Positions 34,451 through 64,000 of a stretch of 64,000 bases of DNA are shown here, piece after piece. The notes beneath the pieces are model-generated. The model saw only the letters and a list, made by a program, of their open reading frames with translations. It made no database searches and was not told where the DNA came from. Source of the stretch: Megalonaias nervosa (taxonomy: Eukaryota; Mollusca; Bivalvia; Unionida; Unionidae); the NCBI GenBank assembly GCA_016617855.1, contig JAECUM010001091.1:25473-89472 (forward strand), given 5' to 3'. The translations under genes were made by a program, and so were the position numbers. Each line of letters begins with the position of its first letter. Positions within the stretch are counted from its first letter, which is position 1.

Positions 34451-37400
34451 TTCCCCTATAGCTGCTTAGTTATACTCGGTTCTCCATGGTAGGATCTTAG
34501 TGTGAGCTATCCTCAGGTTTATACCCACAATGAGTGGGTAAAGATGAGGCACAGCCATCTTCTCGAAAGCTTGATCAGTACCATTCCAGAGGGTAAGCCA
34601 TGAAGAAATAGCTAGCCATATCAATAGGACAGACTGTAGTTGCTGGACTGGCACAAATGGCTCATAAAAATCAAAATCTGTTGGTACTAGAGTCAGTCGT
34701 ACAGCCTGTAGTGTAGGCACTGGTATGATCAGTGAAGCAATGACAGATGAATGGATGATCTATCAGTCAGAATGCTGGCAAATCCACATTCCACTGCTCT
34801 ACTTGATGAGGTGTGGTATAGTATACCAATGGAGCCCAATGGTCACTGCACAGGATGAATCATGGGCTGGACAGTATGGTTTGAAACTGATACAGCATCA
34901 AACTGATGTGTGGTTGGACAGTATGACTCATTCAATTCATTGATAAATCCCATACACCCCGACTTACGGGCCCTAAGGCTATGCTTGGGCATATGTGGGG
35001 ACTTACGTTGGGCTACTTAGAATTGTTTGGAAATTCTTTCCCCCCAGTGTTGAAATTCTTGGCTAGGACAGATGATGGAAGGACAGGGAAAAAAGTTGGC
35101 CAGAACTAATCAACTCAATCTTCACCTTTTCAACCAAATGACACACTTGTAACTCCAGTGATGGTGTAGTGGAGAAGTCACAGCTCCCTCCAATTCAAAG
35201 TAACAGTAATAGTCGGTAACATTCAACATTTATTTGTTGGGGGAGGGTGACCAAGGGCGTCCCCAACCAAACTGGCCATGGACTCCATATTAGGATAGGT
35301 ATACATCGGTATTCTTAAGACTTTGATTTTCCCCATCTCACCTTGTTCTTTTAACTTTTCATAAGTACCATATAGTGTCTGACCAATTCATGCACATGCA
35401 GCATGTAGCTGACAATGTACACTTGGTACAGGCAATGTGTGGATCATGTGAATCCTTGCTGGCCTTGAATTTTTTGCACTTTGTTGTTATGTTCTGCAAC
35501 AAAAAAAGAATAAAGAAACAATAATATTAGTTAACAATGTTAATAAGGTAATAACTAAATTGCATGTGCAAACAAGAACTATAAATAAGAAATTCTGTTA
35601 CAGTGTAGTCGTGAGAACCATACGGTCAGAAAGAGATTAAGTCCATGTAAGTGAAGAAATTGCACTTAAATATGGCCCTGTAGAACAAGATGTAATAGCT
35701 AATGTAGTCCTCAATAGATGGATGTATACAACACAAAATCCAACTGGTTTCTAGGCATGGGAGTTAATGAACAAGAGTTTTTGCACTCTGTGTATATCTG
35801 ACTGGCATTTTTTTGCGGGGGGGGGGGCTGGATTCGAGAGGTAGTAGGGCTTATATTCCTAATGTTAGTGTGATGGGGAAACATATTCAAAGGAGAAAAG
35901 TTATTAAAAAATTGTCTATTTTTAGTATCATCCGTATTATATGGATGGGTATCATCATTTGTAAGAATCTGAATGATTGGAATGGTGTCAAGTTTAGGAT
36001 GAAGTCTATTGAGAGGATTTTAAAGTCATGTTGTTTAAACGTTGTTCTTTTTGTTTAGCAACAATACTTATGCTGAATGAGAAATTGGCATCATTTGTAC
36101 AAATCTAAAAGGCCTTAATGCCAAGATCCTGTCAAATTTTTGGTCAAATCCTGCTGAGCTGCATCTTTGAAGTATTTAAGGCCTTTCAGTACATCAATGT
36201 ATTATCATGCTTCTAATGCAACATCTACTGGTATATGCTGGCAACTGTACAGATATTGGCATAATATATTACTACATGAAATATCTTGATTGCAATACAT
36301 GTCAATGAATTGTTACAACTCTAAAATCTAGGTCACCACATCCTATGAGATAGCAGTATTTAACTCACTTAACTTCCTTCTCTAATCAATTTTTTTTTGG
36401 ATGTGGCATAACCAGGCCTTGAATTCATAAAACTTAAGAGACTGAGGTACACACTTTAATAAAGCATGAGAAAATGTTCTCGTTTTTATTGAACCTTTAT
36501 GAAAACATTACAACATTTGGTAACCAGTACCTTGTGATATTAATACATCTCATTTCTCAAGTTTCATATTACCTTGTACAATTAAAGCACAAGAAATTAC
36601 AAATTATCGAAATACGAAATGTGAGAAATAGTGCAGGTACCACTATCAGTAAGTCATTCTCTTATAAAACACTACCTTCAGAGTTGTGTATTTAGCCATG
36701 TATAAGACACATCCATCTGGAAACAGCAAAGATCCTTGCATGGAGGTCATAAAATTCTGAGTCTGGGTCTGAGACAGAGTTTTCAAAATTAACATTTGTG
36801 ATTGGGTAAAACAAAATCTCAACTCAAAGAGTTGTATACTTTCTACTTACTTGATCTATAATCATATAATACACCTACAATGTTGGACAGAGTAGCTGAA
36901 ACAGTGTGGATCCCAATCCGCCATCACATTATGTGACCACAGAACTGAGTCAATGCTGTTCACTGATGGTTGCTCCATGCATAGGAATGACTACTGTACA
37001 CAGTATAATACAGCTCTTCATTGCTGTAATTATAACAGCAGATAAATGCATTTTCAGTATTGTACATTTATTATGAAAGATTTAGAGTGTACATGTGACG
37101 TTAGAGAATCTAACGAGACATGAAGCATTGTCTTGCCTGCCCATGTTACATCTCACAACAGATGTTATAGTCTTCACAATCAACGTACTGTACTGATGAT
37201 GCTTTTATAACATATACCTTTATAGAACATACATCTTAAATCATTATTGGAACTACCTTTATAGCCCAGAAAGCTTTTCAATTGGTGTTGAGGCACTTTA
37301 CAGCATGTATGAATATTCTGTCCTATTTCTGGATACACATGTACATTCTAATGAATGTGATTATGTCGGATTAACTTGGTGTCAGTAATTTGAATCCTCC

Positions 37401-38500
37401 CTTTAATTTGGTTTCTGCTGATATATATGGATGACATGCACTGAAGCACTTCACCAATTATTAAACCCAGATGTGCAACTCAAAATCAGGGTGAGGTGGG
37501 GTGGAGGTCATTCATGCAATGTCATAAACATAAATTTTGGTGATGTTAAATCGGAAAAGGCCAGAGATGATACTGATGTCTATATCTGACTGTCCTAGTT
37601 GGAGATACATACTGTTTATAGGAATATAATAGATGGATCATCCATGAGCTCTATACACCATGTATATCAATGGAAAAACCTCAAGTATTTAAATTTTGTG
37701 ATGGACTTGGAAATGAATAACTCAAATAATTGGGAATCTCTGACACAAAATAAAGGTAGATCAACAAGACAAATAAATTTAGAGTATTTAGATGGAAAGT
37801 TTGTACTGTATACACTTTCCATCCTTTATGTTAATTATCTAATTTAAAATCATCTGTTATTTTTCCAAAGAGGAATTTGAGCTCAGCAGAACAGGATTAC
37901 ATCATCAAGGTATTGGCAACTATACAAAACAGCTTTGGCAATTTCATACTCTGTTTAGAGTTTGATATTCTTACTTGTTTATTCACTGATTAGGGAAATA
38001 ATTTTGTTCTGGAAAGATCTGCAGTTGAATTACAAGCCTTACTGACTAAAAAGTCTATGTACAAGTTTTCCATATAAGTAACTAAACTATGTTGATGATG
38101 CCTGAAATAAATGTAACTACAAGCACTTACAGGTATGAGAATGCATGCATATTCAACTTTAGACCCTTTCCTCCCAAAAAAGTACACATTCACAAATTCA
38201 TTTTCCACACACGAAAATGCAAATAAGGGTGCACATTCCACTTTGAAAAAGTCCACTATTTAAATATTTTGTCTCTGCAAATATTTTACATTTATTTGTA
38301 AAAAGTGATCAACTTATGAATGCAATAATCAACACTTAGGTGCTTCTCTTATTTCAAGCACAATGTTTACCTCCATTTGGCCTTGACCTCTAATCTTTTG
38401 GTCCGCTAGTATCCAAATTGTCCTCTAGACAATCTATTATTCATACCAAAAATATAGCCATTTAAAAAAAACTTGCAACAAAGGTGACTTGGGATGGGCA
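34451..38500. other. intergenic, possible gag-side remnant then unique AT-rich sequence
   Basis: 34451-35000 may still belong to the DIRS-like element (same slightly higher GC; a minus-strand open stretch 34720-34466 without a named domain). A poly-G run lies at about 35817-35828. A single unit of the 47-48 kb array family lies near 36890-36970. Nothing else supportable. Confidence 0.45.
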
Positions 38501-41500
38501 AATCTGGATGAATCTGTGACCAAAATATCGGGTCCACTACACTATTTCTAATAGTGAGACCAAAAAAAGAGAGGAAGAAAGAAAAGAAAGGATGAAATGG
38601 AGAGAGAACTTTATCCTACACAGTGTGCTCTCAAAACAAAGACATACTTTACTAAAGCTCTTATTACAAGACTACACTATTCTGAATTGCAATACATTAC
38701 ATTAAAAAACAAACATGAAATTACATTAAAGGACATGACTATAACACAGTAAAATACAGCACAACAATAAGTGGAAAACTTAAACTGGCCATTTAGTTTT
38801 GACAGAATTCATCTTTCTGTTTGAAATTTTTTTCTCTATTTACTTTGTTTAACCTAATACCATAGCTATGCACTTAAAATATTATATGGATAAACTTCAT
38901 GGAAATGAAGCTAATAATAACAAGTACATGATGACAATATAATTATAATGTTTCCATCAGTGTTTTTACACACTAGAAGAGTTTGCTCCCTTCATCTACA
39001 CTGAACACTCTCCATTTTGGAGTTGTAATATATTAATGAACAATATCAAGCCAAATAAAATATGTAAGGTTTGTGTTTAAGGCTGATTAATCAATCAAGT
39101 TAATTCATCAGATATGTCTTTATAGCAACACCAAATCAGAATGTTTGAAGTTCTTTCAGCAGCTGCTTCTCTCATGCAGGGCATACCAAGATCAAGAAAC
39201 AAGCACCAGTAAAATGGACATTTTCTATTTTAAAGTTTGATCTAAAACTCAGATATATGTATTTGTTAAGGCTCATGTAGGTATTGCTTAAAATATGGTA
39301 TAGCACAATTGGGAATGTTGCTTTTTTAACTTTCCAACCTGTCATCTACAAAGCATTCCATTTGAAACACATTTAAAAACAAATTAAGAGTTTAAAAGTA
39401 CATGTGTAATTCTTCCTTGTATTCTATGTGCATTCACACAAAACCCTATCATAGTTACTAATGAAATGTGGCATTTGAGATAATGTGTACCAGTCAACTG
39501 GACCATGGCAATATTAATGTCCAGATGCTATGGTTATATAATCATTGTTCCCCTTATGTAATACATGTATTACTAGGTATGATTCATTTGAATCAGGCAT
39601 CCAAATTCATAATTTTCATTCTATATAAAGCACTAATCTTCAGACAAGCACAAAACGAAAATAACTGGATTGTGAAATGTCATGATAACATATTTACTAA
39701 TTTCATTACAGATAATATTTAAAAATAAAAATCACACAGATGGATATTTTGAAAATATAACAAACAATGTAATTAATGCATGAGTATATGACAGCAAACA
39801 GTATTGTAAATATATTTCAAATATTGGTAATATATGTATCAACACAAACATATTTTATATCCAACAGCTATTCACAACTCAACAGAGAAACAGATTTTAA
39901 TGAGATATAAATATGATTCCAGCAATCAATATTTTATATTGCACAAACTGTACCACAGGGATTAATCCACGTATATAAAGTATAACATGAATGAAAATAT
40001 TTTCATTAGAAAAAAATTCACATTAACAAACTGTAGCCACAAGGTGCATGTTCATTTATAACTGCATGAGAAAAGAAAAAACAGACTGCAAACTCTGAAA
40101 CCACATTTACAGCTCAAGCAAATTCTTTTTTTTTTTTTTTTAACATGCATCTGTAACTTAAATAGAGTACATTTAGTTTTAAAAAAAACACCATGAAAGC
40201 AACACACTGGATCAATCATTCATTAGAATTTATGTAAAAAATTTTAATGCACAAGTATTCAAGTTATGTAAATATGAGCAAATGCCTGATATGTTACAAT
40301 GGGTTTTTTTGGCAAAAAATTATTATTAAAGAAAATAATTCATACATCTTTCTATTCACCAAATTATCATTATAACAAATAAGTAGCTCTTGGTATTAGG
40401 GCTGCAATGGATACCAAATTTAGAACTAGTGTGGCAGATTAAACCTGGCCCTGACTACTTGAAATTGCCATCAATTGATAAATAAAAAATCGTTCATATA
40501 TTTCATTAATCACACTATGAACTAGATCAAACAGAAAAACGATTCAGATTATACATAATTTTCAGACGACCGATCAGAATACAGTATTCCATTCAACGCA
40601 CTCGATCACCATGGCTCACTTAGGTCTAGAAAAATGGGTTGGCAGTATTCAATGGTAAAAAGTAGCAGCGTGTGTGGTAGGTATGAAAAAACTGAATATT
40701 TGATGTAAACAGTAAAACTATTATGATGCCAAACACAGTATAGCTTGCAAAATCATTCAGGTGTAAGTTGTGCAGAAGCATCCTCCTCTGTCTTTCTAAA
40801 CATTATATATTAACCTCACAGATGCATGATATACAAGAGAATTGTAGGTAGCCCAGCTTTCAAATTGTGAGTAGGAGTTGTCTCCCCTTGTTCATGGGTA
40901 CTAGAGTCCCAAATTTGCACTCGAGATTAACCCAACTCGTACTCAATTACTCATTGCAGCACAACCTAGGAGTCACTGCTCTATTCCAATAAGCCTGTCT
41001 TCACACAAAATACAAGCTTCAAAATTGTAATTATCCAAACCAAAGGTTAACAAATTTATTTTTTTAATCAAAAGTCTTCTTTATATGTACTTGGGTAAAA
41101 GGTCTAATAAATTTAACAACAGGTCAATTAACAAGACGGCCAGGACCTGCAAGTCAAACCCATGATCAAAGCACAGCCAATAATATATAACCAAAACCAT
41201 AACAAACTGTTGACACCCTGTCTGATATCTGCTGTCTTCATTCTTACTAATGTGACCTGGACAATAAATTACAGCAGTAATAAGGTAATTCCATAATTAA
41301 TATTTCTATGCATAGAAAGAATTGCTGAGTTTGTAGCCCACTGACATGAAGATGTATTACTGGAGTTAAGCTTCCATAAATGGATACATTACACCTCCAT
41401 TTTAAAATTTTTACAACTTAAGGATACTGAAAATTTACTTTAACGAGTTAAATAAATTCAATTACAGTGACATCTCTAGAATTTTTACACAGACTGGAAT

Positions 41501-42408
41501 TCAAATTTTCGTTAAAGGGGAATGTTAATTTGTAAGAGGAGAGAGACACCAGCTTTTAAATGAGAACTTTATTCATTAATAGATCCCTTATATTATGTGT
41601 CAACAAATGTATGTGTAATACATAACTTTTAAGGAATAAAGATAGAAGTTATACAAGTTGGCAGTCATTATTGGCACAACATCAGCAGTCATGTGTTATA
41701 AGAATGGCATATGCATTAGAGTTGCAGAGACATTACCACAGAATACCAAAAACTACATGTCTACCATTGTACAAGCTTACCAAGTGTAGTTTGTAAAATG
41801 CTTTCTTAGCTAGACAATCAATGAAAGTGTCATACTGCTCAACTGGCAAAAGTACCTTTGTAAGTGCTTGATTATTGTAGTTGACCTAGAAGTCAAACAT
41901 ATGATCAGATTGAGCTTTGTTAATATTATTGCTACAGGTTTTGTTTCACACAAGACAAACTGTGTGTGATTTTTGTGCACCTGATCATTTTTAAAGGAGG
42001 ATTCATTCAACTTTTTTTTTGGAAGGGGCACACAATTGTGTATCCAGGGGAAAACACTTCAATTATCTAGCCCATACCATCTTTTTGGGGGTGTACACTC
42101 TAGCTTTAATTTTAATTACAATCGCTGTTTATAAAAGTATGTCATCTTACACTGACACATAACATTAAGAGTTTAGCAAACAGAAAAACAACTAAATGAA
42201 AAAAGTTAGTTATCTGAACTAAATATTATATGAACTGTTCCATTTAAACATACCAGGTACCCAGGTAAGGCACATTTAAGAAAAAAATATATGCCTGGGT
42301 ACTCTGATTACGTGAAGAGTTTGTATGAATTTGATAAAAATTCTACCTAGTTTAGACACATTACTAGTGATCACACAGTTCAGGATTTCCCTTCAGTTCC
42401 AATTTTGT
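38501..42408. other. intergenic, very AT-rich
   Basis: Low-complexity AT-rich sequence with poly-T runs (for example about 40127-40141). No coding signal. The right part could be a long 3' UTR of the LC3-like gene. Confidence 0.5.
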
Positions 42409-42414
42409 TTTATT
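42409..42414 (-). terminator. candidate polyadenylation signal for the LC3-like gene
   Basis: TTTATT on the + strand is AATAAA in the direction of the gene, about 235 bases past the stop codon. A longer 3' UTR into the AT-rich sequence to the left is possible. Confidence 0.4.
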
Positions 42415-42647
42415 AGAATCAACTCAAATGCTCAAGAAACAAAATTCTAGGAATTAATGAAATTTCATATTTTAACAAACACCTGGTCAAGTACAAGCCA
42501 CAGGTGTATCATCCTGCTGTCTGCTAGGATGGTCTATCAGGTCCAAGACTATTGTCAAAGACAGTCAGGTATACACATAATGAGATCCAAAATGTCACTG
42601 GCAAGTCAATTATTCATAATGCAACAAAATCTCAAAAGAAAATACTA

Positions 42648-61131
<18,484 letters not shown>

Positions 61132-63924
61132 CTGGAAGAAGAAACACAATGAATTAATACATGTAACAATATTTATCTACTGACATTTATCTATCCATCC
61201 ACTTGTTTTGTTCAATCTATCTCCTAAATCCTACTGACATTGATACAAAGTAACTGTAACAAATGTCCAATTATTCATTCAAACACAAAACAGAAAAAAA
61301 ATTTCACGCAAGAGCCACCATCCAGGGCAATTCCATCTCTAGAACAGTTTTAATTACAGAAGCTCTTTTACGAATGTAAATTAATGATCAGTGATCATTA
61401 CGGTAAACAGATATCAAGTCTAATAAAGTTCTTATGATTTGTATATGCAGGGCTTTCATTTTAATTAATTTCTGTGTTAGTCGCAAGGATTACATGGCTT
61501 CAAAATATAATCAGCCTTCAGTCTTTTACTAGTTCTCCAAAGCAGCCAGCTAAAATTTTTGTGACAACGTGAACAGTCATATTGATGGAAAATATACCTC
61601 ATGCCACATGAAAAAGAACATTATCAGTTGCATCAAGGAAAGCTTCCAAAACATACTTTCATTTCCAATTACAGATCATTACCAAATATAACGGACTATT
61701 TATAATTTTACAAGCCAGGAAGACTAATGAAAGTATTACTTATCCAAAGGTAAATTCCAGATAATTTCCCTGTAGCATTTGTATGATCAGATGAAGCTTT
61801 CTAAAATGTAATTCCTGTTGCTAGTTTCTGTGCTCTCAATGCAAATCAGCTGTGCACAATTTTCACAATCCTCACTCATTTTGGAGGGGTTTTTACAGAA
61901 TTAACCATCCTAGAAAATTTCTGTGTTGTCCTTAATAAGCTGGAAAATTTTAAATAATGTAATCTTTGGGTCTAATGTAAGAAAATACAAGATGGTAACA
62001 TGTTGGCAAGGTAACACTAGGCAAAAAAACCCTGTGTTTCCTTTTGCAATGTTTCAAATTACAGTAGGTAGATATTTATTTAAATATTAAATATATTATA
62101 TTGATTAGTATATATAAGGTACTAATTGCTTCAAGTACTAGGCAAAAGCTGTTTAATTAGATGCACAAATCAATTTCTGGAATTTTTTTCTTGTTAACTT
62201 TTTATTAATCCTGGAGAGAAAAAAAAGTGTTGGGGTGAGCAACAAAAAACTGAGATGTTCGGCCAACAAGAAACATGTATATTTTTTGGGTATTATCTGT
62301 CTATACGCACATACCTAGGGCATTAGTCAAATGCATATTATACAATAATCTGGCAGCTCTCCTACATAACAAAATGATTCAAGCAAACAATGTTTAATTA
62401 TTATCATTCTGAAAATTGACCAAAATGTCTTATCTCCAGAGTTAACAAGCAACTATTATATGGGATTCATGCATCTCCCTCTCCCTTTGTCAGGCCTGCA
62501 TCAATCTGGGAGAAGATTCAGTCTCATTCCCATTAGCTGCTCTTCCCAAAGATCCACACACGTAAGAGAGATAATTTATACCTGGCCCTAGCTTTCTCCC
62601 CATGCCTTATCCAGGCAAGTATGACTTTGTACGAGAAACATGCAAAATAAACACAGAACATCCTTAGCAAACTGAAAATTCCATATGCATGTAATTAGTA
62701 CTGAAATGAATATTCAAAATAAGAATACTTATGGATGAATATTGAAATCAGAAATTGGTATTCATATATTTGTTGTATCATTTCTATATGACTGTTTCCA
62801 ATTTTTAGCAAGCCTCACAAGTTACTCCGACTTCGATATGGCCAGTGCATATTGCAGTGTCACTGTGACCACATTATGTGCACTAACCAGTCACACAAAG
62901 GTGGTGACCTTACTGCAGTCACGAATCGCAAAGAGCTGCTTACCTCCTGAACTGAAATTGCAGTGCAAACTCAGACCCAGCTTTCACTAAACTTCTCATC
63001 CTTGAGCACTGTGTAGCAGCGTGACCTGACTTTTGTCAGAAATCATTTTGAAATTACAACAGAAATTCTGTCAATACCTCAGTCTTCAAAACAGCTGTCC
63101 ATACCAAAGATAGTCAAAATATTTTATTTAGATGAGACGAGTCACATATATAGGTACATACTCAAATTTAGATCTTCTGTGTCAAGCTTGAACTGGCTGT
63201 ACTTGTTTCACTGATGTACACAAAAGGTTCTGATAATACCACTCAAGTGGCTGCCACTAATTAGGCAGAAAAAACAATGGCAGATACTACAGTAATGATA
63301 GGTTCCATATTTTAGTCAAAAGGCATCTTTTTTTATGTGGGATTTTCTTTATTATTTTAGGGACAGGGTCGGGTTTCTCCACCTCCAGTTTGTCTGGTTT
63401 CCCCACACCTCTCTCTCTCTCTCTTACCCCCATCTGTCAACTATTAAGCCAGTTGTTTTGGGGGGTTTTTTTTAATTGCTGCTGGGGGTCTGACCACAAG
63501 AGCAAATTTTTATCTTTAAACCTAACTGGGCCAGGTAATGCCAGGTAGTGTCAAACCCTACCAAGTCCCAGTACTTATCCATCTCACTGATTTTAGCTTA
63601 GAAAGATTACATATCTCATATTTCAGCAACAATGATGACAAAACCAGTCTATATATAAAAGCTAGATGGGTCACAATTGTGTTCAAGATTCTGGTTACTT
63701 GACTTCAGATTTAACTCAAGCCAGTGGTGACAATAGTACATATTTCCAAATGACATCACAAAAAATATTGGAATTTGAATCGAATATAGGTTTCTGATAT
63801 TCAATACGTAAAATCCACTTGTGATCAACTCCCAAAAGAAACCAGTAATCACAGCTATAAAAGAACATTATTAATTGTCCACATGAGTTTGCCTTGATTA
63901 AGCAAGTTTTGTATCAAGCCACAA
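61132..63924 (-). other. LC3-like intron upstream of exon 2; first exon not found
   Basis: I searched the minus strand for the usual LC3 N-terminus (K-P/R-F-K-x-R-x-S-F ending one base into a codon) and found none. Contains a (CT)n run at about 63410-63424. Exon 1 probably lies past the window. Confidence 0.45.
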
Positions 63925-63931
63925 CTGGCTT

Positions 63932-63967
<36 letters not shown>
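63925..63967. repeat. (TA)n microsatellite
   Basis: Alternating TA with one interruption ('taaata'). Immediately after it, 'tatatccac' and 'gtggatata' flank a 17-base loop, a potential hairpin. Confidence 0.85.
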
Positions 63968-64000
63968 CCACGTTAAGGTCGAGTGGGGTGGATATACGGG

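Noticed and set aside
35813..36058. 81-codon + strand ORF starting next to a poly-G run
   Set aside because: No recognisable motif, T-rich low-complexity composition, start only because of a chance ATG-like codon; a weak resemblance to LINE RT tails could not be supported.
62742..62990. 82-codon + strand ORF
   Set aside because: No domain pattern, isolated in the AT-rich intron, and the start region is low complexity.
62944..62999. Minus-strand ATG frame ending at a GTAAGC donor, as a candidate first exon for the LC3-like gene
   Set aside because: It leaves two bases at the donor while exon 2 needs one, so the LC3 frame is lost; the peptide does not resemble an LC3 N-terminus; the frame that does fit has no ATG.

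Overview
This is nuclear DNA from an animal. It is AT-rich and intron-rich, with GT-AG introns, almost no dense coding, many dispersed SINE-like units, LINE and DIRS-type retrotransposon remnants, and long degenerate tandem arrays. The repeat style (tRNA-headed SINEs, tandem arrays built on 'gccatcttgaaaatcttg'-type units, a DIRS-like tyrosine-recombinase element) and the gene set suggest a marine invertebrate, most likely a lophotrochozoan such as a bivalve mollusc. The phylum is inference from general repeat style and gene resemblance, not from a diagnostic gene.

Two host genes can be supported. Both are partial, and they converge tail to tail. (1) On the + strand, 3373-27533 carries the last ten coding exons of a TALPID3 (KIAA0586) homologue, a centriole/cilium protein. 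All nine intron junctions keep one reading frame, giving 718 visible residues and a stop at 27531-27533. Several of these exons lack an ATG or are short, so they would be missed by a simple ORF scan. (2) On the - strand, 61131-42648 carries the last three coding exons of an LC3-family autophagy modifier that most resembles LC3C. It has the ATG4 cleavage glycine and a two-residue tail. Its first exon is not visible and probably lies beyond the right edge.

Layout. 1-835: degenerate DIRS-like retrotransposon on the + strand, in a TALPID3 intron. 3373-27533: TALPID3 exons with introns holding a 45-bp minisatellite (6659-6835), a ~140-bp array (8180-8850), a compound array (10500-10905), a SINE (12266-12526), another ~140-bp array (13700-14760), an antisense LINE with endonuclease, reverse transcriptase and zinc-finger remnants (16853-20115), and a 45-bp satellite interrupted by a SINE with a 12-bp target duplication (25920-26830). 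27534-42647: intergenic, with a probable hAT-like non-autonomous transposon (30833-31659) and a second, longer DIRS-like element on the - strand (about 31690-34450). 42648-64000: the LC3 gene. Its 15.5-kb intron holds an ~84-bp array (46960-48160), an inverted copy family of the ~140-bp array (48480-53345), tRNA-headed SINEs, and a ~1.15-kb element with ~180-bp inverted arms (56704-57859).

The two genes have no obvious functional link beyond proximity. No operon, CRISPR array or functional tRNA/rRNA gene is seen. The most notable items are the same ~140-bp repeat family in opposite orientations in the two genes, the DIRS-like element pair with matching terminal sequence, and a possible alternative first exon inside the LC3 intron.
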